From Lolium rigidum (Eukaryota; Streptophyta; Magnoliopsida; Poales; Poaceae), in contig NC_061508.1 of assembly GCF_022539505.1 (NCBI RefSeq), positions 38,000,256 through 38,064,255 on the forward strand: a stretch of DNA of 64,000 nt, in the 5' to 3' direction. The notes under the pieces are model-generated. The model was given only the letters and a program-made list of their open reading frames with translations. It searched no databases and was not told where the DNA came from. Shown here one piece after another: positions 46,939 through 58,876 of the stretch (positions within the stretch are counted from its first letter, which is position 1; each line of letters starts with the position of its first letter). The translations under genes and the position numbers were made by a program.

Positions 46939-48448
46939 TGATACGTCCAATTTGCATCACTATTTTGTATCATAATTTGCTGTTATTCATTGATATATTT
47001 CATATTGGGACACAATACTTATGTTATTTCATCTATTTTGCATATTTCATCATTATTGGAGGATCAAGCACCGGAGCCAGGATTCTGCTGGAAAAGCGCC
47101 GTCGAACGCAATATTTCGGAAGATCAATCGTGGAAGGGAATTTCACGAAAATTCCTATTTTTCCGGATGACGAAGGGAGCCGGAAGGGGAAGAAGAGAGG
47201 GGCCATCGTGGGCCCGGACCATAGGGCGGCGCGGCCCAAGGCCCGGCCGCGCCACCCTATGCTCCGGGGGCCCACGACCCTTTTCGCCTCCTTTTCTTCA
47301 CGTACTCCTTCGTCCCGAAAACCTAAGCCACGAGAGGGATCCTCACGAAGGGTTACAGCCGCCTCGCGGGGCGGAGAACACCGAGAGAGAAAAGAGCTCT
47401 CCGGCGGGCGAGGAATCCGCCGGGAAATTCCCTCCCGGAGGGGGAAATCGACGCCATCGCCATCGTCATCGAGCGGGACATCATCTCCATCATCATCATC
47501 ATCATCTCCACCATCTACACCGCCATCACCACCGCTGCACCTCGTCATCGCTGTAGCAATTCGGGTTAAATCTTGATTGTTTGATAGGGGAAACTCTCCC
47601 GGTGTTATTCTATACTCGTTGTAGATGCTATTGAGTGAAACCATTGAACCAAGGTTTATGTTCAGATTGTTATTCATCATCATATCACCTCTGATTGTAT
47701 TCCATATGATGTCTCGTGAGTAGTTCGTTTAGTTCTTGAGGACATGGGTGAAGTCTAAATGCTAGTAGTGAATTATGGTTGAGTAATATTCAATGTTATG
47801 ATATTTAAGTTGTGGTGTCATTCTTCTAGTGGTGTCGTGTGAACGTCGACTACACGACACTTCACCATTTATGGGCCTAGGGGAGTGCATCTTGTATTCG
47901 GTTGCTAATTGCGGGGTTGCCGGAGTGACGAAACCTAAGCCCCGTTAGTATATCGATGCAGGAGGGATCGCAGGATCTCAGAGTTTAAGGCTGTGGTTAG
48001 ATTTATCTTAATTACTTTCTTGTAGTTGCGGATGCTTGCAAGGGGTATAATCACAAGTATGTATTAGTCCTAGGAAGGGCGGTGCATTAGCATAGGTTCA
48101 CCCACACGACACTTATCAAAACAATGAAGATTAATCAGCTGTATGAAGCGAAAGTACTAGACTAAAATCCCCGTGTGTCCTCAGGAACGTTTGGTCATTA
48201 TAAGTAAACAAACCGGCTTGTCCTTTGTGCTAAAAAGGATTGGGCCACTCGCTGCAATTATTTCTCTAGCATTTTATTTACTTGTACTTTATTTATCTGC
48301 AATATCAAAACCCCCGAATACTTGTCCGTGAGCATTTACGGTGAATCCTTCATCGAAACTGCTGCCAACACCTTCTGCTCCTCGTTGGGATCGACATTCT
48401 TACTTATCGAAGATACTACGATACACCCCCTATACTTGTGGGTCATCA
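46939..48448 (+). repeat. 5' LTR of element F (1510 bp)
   Basis: TGATACGTCCAATTTGC to GGGTCATCA. It has a CAT-rich microsatellite near 47480-47530. Differences from the 3' LTR cluster at CTG/CAG sites. Confidence 0.93.
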
Positions 48449-48459
48449 AGACTATTTTC

Positions 48460-48477
48460 TGGCGCCGTTGCCGGGGA
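48460..48477 (+). other. Asp-type primer binding site of element F
   Basis: TGGCGCCGTTGCCGGGGA, eleven bases after the LTR end. Confidence 0.9.
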
Positions 48478-48560
48478 GTGAAGCGCTATTGGTAAGTGGA
48501 ATTGGTAAGGAAATTTACTGTTTGTGCTGATTTTATTTCTGCTTGCTGCTATAAATCATT

Positions 48561-49443
48561 ATGGAGAGATCTTCTCTTCAATTTCTATTTGGGAAATCTA
48601 CTACTACTGCAACGGTAGTGGATGAAGCGCCAGGTGAGGAAGTAGTACCATATAAAATACCTATGAAAATTATTGAACGTGTTATGGATAACCGCTATGA
48701 AGGGGATGGAACTGTCCATCCTGGTGATCATTTACTGTTTTTGCATGAATTATGCGGGTTATTCAAATGTGCAGGTATTTCTATGAATGAAGTTAGGAAG
48801 AAACTATTCACTATATCGTTGTCTGGTAAAGCGGCGCACCTGGTATAAATTGTCGAAGAATGGTGATTCTATTGATTGGGAGGACATTGTGCCTTTATTC
48901 TATTCCAAATTTTATCCTCCAAGTGAAATTCACAAAGATCGGAACCGCATATATAATTTCTGGCCTCATGATGGAGAGAGTATTGCCCAAGCTTGGGGGA
49001 GATTGAAGTCTTTAATGCTCAAATGCCCCATTCATGAGCTTCCTGGTAATGTTATTATTGATAATTTCTATGCAAGACTTTCTTTTCAAGACAAGACCTT
49101 GCTGGATACTTCCTGTTCTGGATCATTTACACGCAAGAATGAAGAGTTTAAAAGGGACCTTCTTGATCGGATCCAAGAAAATACCGAAGGATGGGAGAAC
49201 GACAAAGATAGAGAATCAGGTATAATTTATGATTATAAATGCATTGAAGCTTTTATGGATACTGATAAATTTCGTAATATGAGTGCTACATATGGTCTTG
49301 ATTCCCAAGTTGTTGCAAATCTTTATAGAGCTTTTGCCTCTCATTATGAACTGCCTAAGAAGAATTTTGATAAGTATCATGAACCGTATAAAGATAAAAT
49401 TGATTCATCCGTAAACAAATGTGTAGTGGTTGAAACTCGTTGA
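48561..49443 (+). CDS. gag: Gag of element F, in two frames
   Basis: It begins MERSSLQFLFGKS. Conserved Retrotrans_gag segments follow: HPGDHLLFLHELCGLF, then WEDIVPLFYSKFYPP and ESIAQAWGRLKSLMLKCP. It would form the particle core. The frame shifts at 48837-48843 (cacctgg) and again at 49435-49441 (actcgtt), where the protease frame takes over. Both are single-base additions beside CTG-like sites. No zinc knuckle was seen in the part that reads cleanly. Confidence 0.85.
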
Positions 49444-50060
49444 TAATGTAATTCCTGAAGCTTATATTGAAAAAACTCCTTTCCCTGCTAAAATGAAGGA
49501 GTACTCTATCATATCTAGTGCAGTTAATAAAAGTGAAAAGAAACCTAAAGAACCTGAAGAACAAATTAAAATCGAACCTGCTGTTGCAATAGTTAAAGAT
49601 CTTGTGACTGAAAATGTGGAGGATGGTCATATTATTTTCTGTGAAGATGCTTCTAATATTGTTTCACATCCTAATAAATCCAAACAAGTTAGTGTTCCTA
49701 TGCTATCTGTTAGAATTGGTGATCATTGCTATTATGGTTTATGTGATATTGGTGCAAGTGTTAGTGCTATTCCTTATGAACTTTACACGGAGATTATGCA
49801 CGAAATTGGTTCTTGTGAACTTGAAGATATTGATGTGGTTATTCACCTGGCTAATAGAGAAACTATTTCTCCAATTGGTATTGTTCGAGATGTGGAAGTT
49901 CTATGTGGTAAGATTAAATATCCTGCTGACTTTTTGGTACTTGGTTCTCGCTGCTAGTGATCATTGTCCTATCATTTTTGGTAGACCTTTTCTAAATACT
50001 TGTGGAGCTATTATAGATTGTAAGAAAGAGAAAATTTTGACTAGATTTGTCTGGTGAACC
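49430..50060 (+). CDS. pol: Protease region of element F
   Basis: The active-site motif YGLCDIGASVSAIP lies at about residue 105 of the 49430 frame, and IIFGRPFLNTCGAI follows in the next frame after a break at 49946-49952 (tctcgct). It is a retropepsin-type aspartic protease that processes Gag-Pol. A further break near 50050 precedes the RT frame. Confidence 0.85.
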
Positions 50061-51658
50061 TTATGTATTTAACTTTTCTAAATTTACCAAAACTCCTTAT
50101 AAAGCTGACTTGCCTAGTAATGATTTTAAAATGGAGCAAGTGTGCATCTATTGTTCTTGTTCCTAATAATCCTTTGCAGCAACATTTGGAGAATAGTGAA
50201 AGTGAAGCTTTTAGGAAAGAAAGAGATGAGCTTGAGGAAATTTTTCGTCGCCAACCTATTCTCAAGCATGATTTACCGGTGGAAGATTTGGGTACAACAC
50301 CGCCACCGAAGGAAGATCCTGTTTTTGATTTAAAGCCTTTACCTGATAATCTTAAATATGCTCATATTGATGATAAGAAAATATATCCTATTATTATTAG
50401 TTCTAAGCTTTCAGAGATTGAGGAAGAAAGGTTATTAGAAATATTGAAGAAACACCGAGGAGCTATTGGCTATACTCTTGATGATTTGAAAGGGATTTCT
50501 CCTTCTATTTGCCAACATGCTATTAATATGGAAGAAGACGCAAAGCTCGTTGTTGAACATCAACGTCGTCTAATTCCGAAGATGAAGGAAGTGGTAAGAA
50601 ACGAGGTATTAAAACTCCTTGAAGCTGGTATTATATATCCTATTGCTGATAGTAGATGGGTTAGTCCTGTTCATTGTGTTCCTAAGAAAGGAGGAATGAC
50701 TGTTGTGCCTAATGATAATGATGAGCTTATTCCCCAAAGAATAGTTGTAGGTTATAGAATGTGCATTGATTTTCGAAAAGTTAATAAAGTTACTAAGAAA
50801 GATCATTACCCTTTACCCTTTATTGATCAAATGTTAGAGAGGTTGTCTAAAAATACTCATTTTTGCTTTCTTGATGGTTATTCGGGTTTTCACAAATTGC
50901 TCGTTAAAGCTAAAGATCAAGAGAAAACCACGTTTACTTGTCCTTATGGAACTTATGCTTATAGGCGTATGCCTTTTGGTTTATGTAATGCTCCTGCTAC
51001 TTTTCAAAGATGCATGTCTGCTATTTTTCATGGTTTTTGCGAAAGTATTGTAGAGGTGTTCATGGATGATTTTTCTGTCTATGGGAATTCTTTTGATAAT
51101 TGCCTGCGAAACCTCGATAAAGTTTTGCAGAGATGTGAAGAAACTAACCTTGTTCTTAATTGGGAGAAATGCCACTTTATGGTTAATGAAGGAATTGTAT
51201 TGGGACATAAAATTTCCGAGAGAGGTATTGAAGTTGATAGAGCTAAAGTTGAAGCAATTGAGAAGATGCCCTATCCGAGGGATGTTAAAGGTATTCGTAG
51301 TGTTCTTGGTCATGCTGGGTTTTATAGGAGATTTATTAAAGATTTCTCTAAAATTTCAAAGCCTCTTACTAATCTTCTTCAAAAAGATGTACCTTTTGTT
51401 TTTGATGATGATTGTAAAGAAGCTTTTGAAACTCTAAAGAAAGCCTTAACAACTGCTCCTATAGTCGAACCTCCTGATTGGAATTTGCCTTTTGAAATTA
51501 TGTGTGATGCTAGTGATTTTACTGTAGGCGCTGTTCTTGGACAGCGGGTAGATAAAAAATTAAATGTTATTCATTATGCTAGTAAGACTCTTGATGGTGC
51601 TCAAAGAAATTATGCTACAACCGAAAAAGAATTGTTAGTCTGTAGTCTTTGCTTGTGA
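50054..51658 (+). CDS. pol: Reverse transcriptase and RNase H of element F
   Basis: A 534-codon frame with another one-base change near 50136. RT starts at about residue 190 ([12 protein letters not shown]), with the FMDD active site at about residue 335 (51058-51069) and the conserved [16 protein letters not shown] before it. RNase H follows with [15 protein letters not shown] (about residue 483) and [10 protein letters not shown]. Unlike element A, the RNase H Asp is present and there is no second RNase H. The frame breaks at 51647-51653. Confidence 0.93.
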   Translation: MNLMYLTFLNLPKLLIKLTCLVMILKWSKCASIVLVPNNPLQQHLENSESEAFRKERDELEEIFRRQPILKHDLPVEDLGTTPPPKEDPVFDLKPLPDNLKYAHIDDKKIYPIIISSKLSEIEEERLLEILKKHRGAIGYTLDDLKGISPSICQHAINMEEDAKLVVEHQRRLIPKMKEVVRNEVLKLLEAGIIYPIADSRWVSPVHCVPKKGGMTVVPNDNDELIPQRIVVGYRMCIDFRKVNKVTKKDHYPLPFIDQMLERLSKNTHFCFLDGYSGFHKLLVKAKDQEKTTFTCPYGTYAYRRMPFGLCNAPATFQRCMSAIFHGFCESIVEVFMDDFSVYGNSFDNCLRNLDKVLQRCEETNLVLNWEKCHFMVNEGIVLGHKISERGIEVDRAKVEAIEKMPYPRDVKGIRSVLGHAGFYRRFIKDFSKISKPLTNLLQKDVPFVFDDDCKEAFETLKKALTTAPIVEPPDWNLPFEIMCDASDFTVGAVLGQRVDKKLNVIHYASKTLDGAQRNYATTEKELLVCSLCL

Positions 51659-51728
51659 TAAGTTTAGACCCTATATTGTTGATTCGAAAGTTACAATTCA
51701 TACTGATCATGCTGCAATTAGATACCTT

Positions 51729-52745
51729 ATGACAAAGAAAGATGCTAAGCCAAGGCTTATTAGATGGGTACTTCGGTTGCAAGAATTTGATTTACATATT
51801 ATAGATAGGAAAGGTGCTGATAATCCTGTTGCTGATAATTTGTCTAGATTGGAAAATATTGCTTATGATCCTGTTCCTGTTAATGATAGTTTTCCAAATG
51901 AACAATTGGCTGTAATAAAGGTGAGCTCGCGAGAGAGCCCTTGGTATGCAGATTATGCTAACTTTATTGTTTCGAAGTATTTGCCTCCAACCTTTTCAGC
52001 TCAGCAAAGGAGGAAATTCTTTTATGACTTGAGGCATTATTTTTGGGATGACCCACACTTATATAAAGAAGGAGTGGATGGTATTATGCGAAGATGTGTT
52101 CCTGAATATGAACAACAGGAGATATTGAATAAATGTCATGGAAGTGTTTATGGAGGACATCACGCTGGAGATAGAACCGCGCAAAAGGTTCTACAATCAG
52201 GTTTTTATTGGCCAACACTCTTCAAAGATGCAAGGAAATTTATTTTATCTTGTGATGAATGTCAAAGAGTTGGTAATATCTCCGGACGCAATGAAATGCC
52301 TATGAATTATACTCTTGTTATTGAACCATTCGATTGTTGGGGATTCGACTTCATGGGTCCTTTCCCTTCTTCGGACGGTAACACTCATATACTTGTCGCT
52401 GTTGATTATGTTACTAAATGGGTAGAAGCTATACCTACAAAAAGTGCTGATGGTGAGACCTCTATAAAAATGCTTGTAGATATTATATTTCCTAGATTTG
52501 GAGTACCTAGATATATTATGACTGATGGAGGTTCTCATTTTATTCATGGAGGTTTTAGAAAAACTCTTGCTAAGTATGGTATTAATCATAGAATTGCTTC
52601 TGCTTATCACCCTCAAACTAGTGGTCAAGTAGAGTTATCAAATAGAGAGATTAAAGGTATCTTAGGTAAGACTGTTAATAAATCTAGAAAGAATTGGCCT
52701 AGCAAATTGAAAGAAGCGTTATGGGCTTATAGAACTCGCTTATAA
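51729..52745 (+). CDS. pol: RNase H end and integrase of element F
   Basis: A 338-codon frame. It holds the RNase H tail ([11 protein letters not shown]), the HHCC zinc finger ([11 protein letters not shown] to CDECQR, residues about 137-180) and the integrase core with Asp (GFDFMGPF), Asp (TDGGSHF) and Glu (GQVELSN). The frame is lost at 52734-52740 (actcgct), and the C-terminus continues at 52753. Confidence 0.93.
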   Translation: MTKKDAKPRLIRWVLRLQEFDLHIIDRKGADNPVADNLSRLENIAYDPVPVNDSFPNEQLAVIKVSSRESPWYADYANFIVSKYLPPTFSAQQRRKFFYDLRHYFWDDPHLYKEGVDGIMRRCVPEYEQQEILNKCHGSVYGGHHAGDRTAQKVLQSGFYWPTLFKDARKFILSCDECQRVGNISGRNEMPMNYTLVIEPFDCWGFDFMGPFPSSDGNTHILVAVDYVTKWVEAIPTKSADGETSIKMLVDIIFPRFGVPRYIMTDGGSHFIHGGFRKTLAKYGINHRIASAYHPQTSGQVELSNREIKGILGKTVNKSRKNWPSKLKEALWAYRTRL

Positions 52746-52752
52746 AAATCCT

Positions 52753-53280
52753 ATGGGAATGTCACCTTATAAAATGGTTTATGGAAAAGCTTGTCATTTA
52801 CCTCTAGAACTAGAGCACAAAGCTTATTGGGCTGTTAGAGAATTAAATAAAGATCCTAAACTAGCCGGTAATAAGAGGTTGTTGCAATTAAGTTCTCTAG
52901 ATGAATGGAGAAGTGAAGCTTATGAAAATGCTAAACTCTTTAAAGAAAAAGTTAAGAAGTGGCATGATAGAAGGATCATTAAAAGAGAATTTAATGTTGG
53001 AGATCAAGTTCTATTGTATCGGTCTCGTCTCGGATTCTTTGCGGGGAAATTACTCTCGAAGTGGGAAGGACCATATGTTGTTGAGGAGGTGTATCGTTCG
53101 GGAGCAATTAAAATTAGCTCTCTCCAAGGCAATGCCACACAAGTGGTGAATGGACAAAGACTCAAGCATTATATCTCGGGTGATTCTTATAATGTTGATG
53201 TTGATATTATTCAAGTGGAGACACCGGAGGCTTTCATCAAAGGACAAATTGACAGTCCGCCAGAACTGGACTTTGAATAG
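52753..53280 (+). CDS. pol: Integrase C-terminal part of element F
   Basis: Begins in GMSPYKMVYGKACHLP, the usual integrase core exit, then FNVGDQVLLYRSRL and WEGPYVVEEVY of the C-terminal domain. It stops at 53280 with no chromodomain. Confidence 0.9.
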   Translation: MGMSPYKMVYGKACHLPLELEHKAYWAVRELNKDPKLAGNKRLLQLSSLDEWRSEAYENAKLFKEKVKKWHDRRIIKREFNVGDQVLLYRSRLGFFAGKLLSKWEGPYVVEEVYRSGAIKISSLQGNATQVVNGQRLKHYISGDSYNVDVDIIQVETPEAFIKGQIDSPPELDFE

Positions 53281-53518
53281 GTAACAGTACAGGTAATAAA
53301 AGTTCCGCGTTTACCTTTCCGAACATTATTTCTGCTGTTTTTAGAAAATATGAAAAATTACGGAATCGAAACGGAGTGGAAAAGACGCACGAGGGCGTGC
53401 CACCATAGGCCGGCGCGGGCCCCACCATGGCCGCGCCGACCTATGGTCTGGCCGCCTCGTTGCCCCTTTCCGACTCGTTTTCGACCTGGAATCTTCCTTT
53501 TGTCGTAAAAATATTTGC

Positions 53519-53526
53519 TATATAAT
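53519..53526 (+). promoter_or_regulatory. TATA box before the extra ORF of element F
   Basis: TATATAAT, 92 bases before the ATG at 53618. It lies downstream of a GC-rich stretch (53390-53460) that resembles the GC-rich part of these LTRs. Confidence 0.45.
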
Positions 53527-53617
53527 CCCCCGGACCCCTGGAGGTCCGTAATATCGTTTTCTCGTCGTGTTTTGTTTCGAGCTGTTTTCCGCCGATTTGT
53601 TTTGATCTAGAAGCACC

Positions 53618-54157
53618 ATGGCCTCCAACAACAAGGACAAGGAACCTTTGAAGGAAAATATTCAAGATCCGGAGCTGAAGAAAGAAGATGCAAGAGATGA
53701 TGAGGAAGAAGTGGAGGAAGCTTCGCAGGAACACCAGCAAGCCACCGTTGCAAGTATTGGCGTGATATCAAATCCATCCGACGTCAAGAGGAGTGCACGA
53801 ATCACTACCGGAGGAGCGGTTCCACGTCATTACTTGGCTCCTAGGACATCTTCTCCGAGCCATTACAACCCTTACCGCAATCTAATCTACGATCGTCAAA
53901 CTGAAAGAACTCCCAAGGTAGTGTTGCCGAGTAATTGGGATATAAATCGTTCTGACAATACAGGAGAGATGAAATCTGAAGCTGAAGGATGGGGAAACAA
54001 CTCTAAGAGTTGGGATTCACCACCGGACATGATTATGAGCCGCGTTGAGCACAACTCGGAGATGATTCGCAACCTCACCTATGAGATTGAAGGTTTACAG
54101 GAGCTTGTCAGGAAGTTTGTCGAGAAGAATCCATCACCACCATCACTGAAGGAGTAA
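53618..54157 (+). CDS. Extra ORF of element F, unknown (179 codons)
   Basis: An intact frame after integrase, in the position of env-like genes in Athila elements. The N-terminus is very acidic and Lys-rich (residues 5-40), the middle is basic and Ser/Pro-rich, and the last 35 residues look like a short coiled coil (NLTYEIEGLQELVRKFVEK). There is no signal peptide or membrane segment, so it is not an envelope-type protein by appearance. A TATA box lies upstream. Function unknown. Confidence 0.7.
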   Translation: MASNNKDKEPLKENIQDPELKKEDARDDEEEVEEASQEHQQATVASIGVISNPSDVKRSARITTGGAVPRHYLAPRTSSPSHYNPYRNLIYDRQTERTPKVVLPSNWDINRSDNTGEMKSEAEGWGNNSKSWDSPPDMIMSRVEHNSEMIRNLTYEIEGLQELVRKFVEKNPSPPSLKE

Positions 54158-55925
54158 TTCATCATCGGTATTGGCATCCCCTTGGTTTGTTCCAAGCTTG
54201 GGGGAGTGCCGCGGTATCACATCACCACCACCTTTATCTTTTACTATCAAGTAGTGTCATATCATGAGTAGGGAAGTTATTATATAGAATAGTATGCAAT
54301 GTGGAAGTATCTCTCTTAGTTAGTTATCTATGTATCCGTTGGTGTGAGTTATCGTTATGGAATATTAATGAGAAGTCTTATCATTTACTTTTTGCACACC
54401 TTATTTTAGTTTGCAATCTCCATTATATGATCACTCTTGACATGAGTATTGATATCACTTTGGGAGCATCAAGTAAATCTATTGGGTTTTGGCAAACTTA
54501 GCATTGGTCAATAGCAACAACACCCTTATGTTTAATTAGAAGAGAGAAATACACTTAGATACATTACTCTATTATCTCTATGCTTAGTATTCTAAAGTTA
54601 AAATTGCTTGTGCTTATGAGAAAGATGCATGATTGTTTCTATCATATGTATATTTGTTTGTTTCCCTCAACTTTATGCTTGCTATCAAACCTTGCTAGCC
54701 AAAGACCTCGTATCGAGAGGGAATGCTTCTCATACATCCATAACCTTAGACCAAACCTATGCCATTTGTGTCCACCATACCTACCTACTACATGGTATTT
54801 TCTCGCCATTCCAAGTAAATACTTCATGTGCTACCTTTAAATTATTCCAACTATTACTCCTTATTTGTGTCAATGTTTAATAGCTCATGAGGAAGTATGT
54901 GGTGTTTTATCTTTCAATCTTGTTGGGCAACTTTCACCAATGGACTAGCGGCACATCCGCTTATCCAATAACTTTGCAATAAGAGCTGGCAATGGGATTC
55001 CCAGTCCCGAATTAATTAATCAAAATAGACACTCCTCCATGGTTTGTGATTGTTGGACGGCACCCGAAGGATTCGGTTAGCCATGGCTTGAGAAAGCAAA
55101 GGTGGGGAGGAGTGTCAACATAATAAAACTAAAATAAAAAGGCACTCCTTCATGGTATGAGATTGTTGGCGAGCACCCGAGGATTCGGTTAGCCATGGTT
55201 TGTGAAAGAAAGGTTGGAAGGAGTGCCACCCAAAAACAAAAATAAAATGGGAGCCGCTCTTTGAGAGTTTGTCTGGCAAGGGGGTTAGAGTGCCCGCTAC
55301 CATTCGTTGACAACAACAAACACCGCTCAAAATCTTACTTTTATTCTCTTTATATGATTTCAAAACTTGAAAAGCTCTAGCACATGATTTAATCCCTGCT
55401 TCCCTCTGCGAAGGGCCTCGTCTTTTACTTTTATGTCGAGTCGATAAACCTATTTCTCTCTATCTCAAGCAAGCAATTGAGTTGTTGTGAACCAATCATT
55501 TATGCTATGATTCAGTTAATCATGTCTTTTATACTTTCTTGTTTAGTACCAATTTTGTCTGAATGAATAAGACTTTGAAGTATTCAATGATTATGAAGAG
55601 ATTGTCATGCTTAAATATGAAGGCTCAGCTATAAATTCTAATATGAAAGCTTTGCTTAGAAGTACAATCTGTTAGTAGTTCTCTGATCAAGAACAAAGTT
55701 TGCCATCACCAACTATGATTTCTTATGCACCTTTACTTGTGATTTCTCTTTACTTATTTCGAGATGAGTTATATGAGGAAGTTGTTTACTAGAATGTCTT
55801 GTGTGAATGAATATGATGCTTCTTGTCCGTATTTTATTTATCGACTCTTCACTCCATAAACATGTGGTCTTGTTTATCGAGCTCAGTTTCGCTTGGGGAC
55901 AAGCGAGGTCTAAGCTTGGGGGAGT
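54158..55925 (+). other. Non-coding 3' region of element F
   Basis: No ORF of note after 54157. Besides the stem-loops, 54690-55280 is strongly similar to 36560-37140 of E, and parts match the D and G bodies in antisense. Confidence 0.7.
55028..55227 (+). ncRNA. Two tandem stem-loops in the 3' region of element F
   Basis: GACACTCCTCC (55028-55038) with GGAGGAGTGTC (55106-55116), and GGCACTCCTTC (55141-55151) with GAAGGAGTGCC (55217-55227). Both stems are conserved exactly with E. Confidence 0.6.
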
Positions 55926-57439
55926 TGATACGTCCAATTTGCATCACTATTTTGTATCATAATTTGCTGTTATTCATTGATATATTTCATATTGGGACAC
56001 AATACTTATGTTATTTCATCTATTTTGCATATTTCATCATTATTGGAGGATCAAGCACCGGAGCCAGGATTCTGCTAGAAAAAGCGCCGTCAGAACGCAA
56101 TATTTCGGAAGATCAACTGTGGAAGGGAATTTCACGAAAATTCCTATTTTTCCAGATGACGAAGGGAGCCAGAAGGGGAAGAAGAGAGGGGCCACTGTGG
56201 GCCCAGACCATAGGGCGGCGCTGCCCAAGGCCTGGCCGCGCCACCCTATGCTCTGGGGGCCCACGACCCTTTTCGCCTCCTTTTCTTCATGTACTCCTTC
56301 GTCCCGAAAACCTAAGCCACGGAGGGATCCTCACGAAGGGTTACAGCCCGCCTCGCGGGGCGGAGAACACCGGAGAGAAAAGAGCTCTCCGGCGGGCAGG
56401 AATCCGCCGGGGAAATTCCCTCCCGGAGGGGGAAATCGACGCCATCGCCATCGTCATCGAGCGGGACATCATCTCCATCATCATCATCATCATCTCCACC
56501 ATCTACACCGCCATCACCACCGCTGCACCTCGTCATCGCTGTAGCAATTCGGGTTAAATCTTGATTGTTTGATAGGGGAAACTCTCCCGGTGTTATTCTA
56601 TACTCGTTGTAGATGCTATTGAGTGAAACCATTGAACCAAGGTTTATGTTCAGATTGTTATTCATCATCATATCACCTCTGATTGTATTCCATATGATGT
56701 CTCGTGAGTAGTTCGTTTAGTTCTTGAGGACATGGGTGAAGTCTAAATGCTAGTAGTGAATTATGGTTGAGTAATATTCAATGTTATGATATTTAAGTTG
56801 TGGTGTCATTCTTCTAGTGGTGTCGTGTGAACGTCGACTACACGACACTTCACCATTTATGGGCCTAGGGGAGTGCATCTTGTATTCGGTTGCTAATTGC
56901 GGGGTTGCCGGAGTGACGAAACCTAAGCCCCGTTAGTATATCGATGCAGGGAGGGATCGCAGGATCTCGTAGTTTAAGGTCTGTGGTTAGATTTATCTTA
57001 ATTACTTTCTTGTAGTTGCGGATGCTTGCAAGGGGTATAATCACAAGTATGTATTAGTCCTAGGAAGGGCGGTGCATTAGCATAGGTTCACCCACACGAC
57101 ACTTATCAAAACAATGAAGATTAATCAGCTGTATGAAGCGAAAGTACTAGACTAAAATCCCCGTGTGTCCTCAGGAACGTTTGGTCATTATAAGTAAACA
57201 AACCGGCTTGTCCTTTGTGCTAAAAAGGATTGGGCCACTCGCTGCAATTATTTCTCTAGCATTTTATTTACTTGTACTTTATTTATCTGCAATATCAAAA
57301 CCCCCTGAATACTTGTCTGTGAGAATTTACAGTGAATCCTTCATCGAAACTGCTGCCAACACCTTCTGCTCCTCGTTGGGATCGACATTCTTACTTATCG
57401 AAGATACTACGATACACCCCCTATACTTGTGGGTCATCA
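55926..57439 (+). repeat. 3' LTR of element F (1514 bp)
   Basis: Same termini as the 5' LTR, preceded by the polypurine tract gtctaagcttgggggagt (55908-55925). Confidence 0.93.
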
Positions 57440-58876
57440 GGTACCTTGATTACATCAAACGCCACTGCGTAAATGGGTGGTTATAAAGGTGGGATTAGGT
57501 ATCCGGTAAGTATGAGTTGAGGCATATGGATCAACAGTGGGATTTGTCCATCCCGATGACGGATAGATATACTCTGGGCCCTCTCGGTGGAATGTCGTCT
57601 AAATAGCTTGCAAGCATATGAATGGTTCATAAGAGACCACATACCACGGTACGAGTAAAGAGTACTTGTCAGAGACGAGGTTGAACAAGGTATCGTGATA
57701 CCGATGATCAAACCTCGGACAAGTAAAATATCGCGTGACAAAGGGAATCGGTATCGTATGTAAATGGTTCAATCGATCACTAAAGTCATCGTTGAATATG
57801 TGGGAGCCATTATGGATCTCCTGGTCCCGCTATTGGTTATTGGTCGGAGAGAAGTCTCAACCATGTCTGCATAGTTCACGAACCGTAGGGTGACACACTT
57901 AAGGTTTGATGTCGTTTGAGTAGATATGGAATATGGAATGGAGTTCGAAGTTTTTTCGGAGTCTCGGATGGGATCCAGGACATTTCGAGGAGTTCCGGAA
58001 TGGTCCGGAGAATAAGATTCATATATAGGAAGTCATATTCCAAGTTTGGAAATGATCCGGTGCATTTATGGAAGGTTCTAGAAGGTTCTAGAAAAGTCCG
58101 GAAGAAACGCACTATGGAAGGTGGAGTCCCGGAGGGACTCCACATCCATGGCCGGCTAAACCCTAGAGGGGGAGTCCCAGGTGGACTCCACCTATGGTGG
58201 CCGGCCACCCCCCACCAAGGAAAGGTGGGAGTCCCACCTTGAGTAGGACTCCCTCCTTGGGTAGGTTTCCCACCAAAGGTAAGTTTGCTTTTGGGGTCTT
58301 ATTCGAAGACTTGGGATCCAACTCTTGGGGCTTCCACCTATATAATGAGGGGCAAGGGGAGGGGGCCGGCCACACCAAGTCACGCTTGGCTGCAGCCCTA
58401 GTTAGCCGGCGCCCAAGCCCCCTCTCCCCAAACCCTAGCCTCTCCTCCTCCACAGCCTCTCCCGCATACGCTTAGGCGAAGCCCTGTCGGAGATCTCCAC
58501 CACCACCGCCACCACGCCGTCGTGCTGCCGGGATTCCGAGGAGGATCTACTACTTCCACTGCCCGCTGGAACGGGGAGGAGGACGTCGTCTTCATAAACA
58601 CCGTACGTATGACCGAGTACGGAGGTGCTGCCCGATTGTGGCACCGTCAAGTTCTTCTACGCGCTTTTGCAAGCGGTCAAGATCTTCTACGCGCTTTTGC
58701 AAGCGGCAAGTGATCGACTACATCCACCACGAGATCTAATCTCGTTAGGCTTTGGAAATCTTCGAGGGTTAGTCTCATGATCTTCTCGTTGCTACCATCT
58801 ACTAGATTAGATCTTGGCTTGTGTTTTCGTTCTTGCGGTAGGAAAATTTTTGTTTTCTATGCTACGAATCCCAACA

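Larger units (their letters stand above)
46939..57439 (+). mobile_element. Element F: full-length Athila-like Gypsy element (10,501 bp)
   Basis: LTRs of about 1.5 kb are flanked by the 5-bp duplication GGTAC (46934-46938 and 57440-57444). It encodes gag, protease, RT, RNase H and integrase on the plus strand, with an extra ORF after integrase. The Asp-type primer site, lack of chromodomain and an extra ORF in the env position suggest the Athila lineage. Most frame breaks are single-base additions of the CTG-to-CTCG kind, so the genomic copy may be less damaged than it appears. Confidence 0.95.
46557..58876 (+). repeat. Angela-type LTR 2, split by element F
   Basis: The LTR sequence is 46557-46938 and 57445-58876 (1814 bp without F), nearly identical to LTR 1. 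TATATAAT is at 58339-58346. It is followed by another primer site and internal sequence, not by flanking DNA. Confidence 0.92.

Noticed and set aside
47480..47530. CAT/CATC repeat as a possible CRISPR-like array
   Set aside because: It is a plain microsatellite in an LTR, duplicated in the mate LTR at about 56475; plant nuclear DNA, no spacers.
46965..47683. Frames of about 200 codons, repeated at 55823-56671
   Set aside because: They lie wholly within the F LTRs and include a CAT-type microsatellite; not genes.
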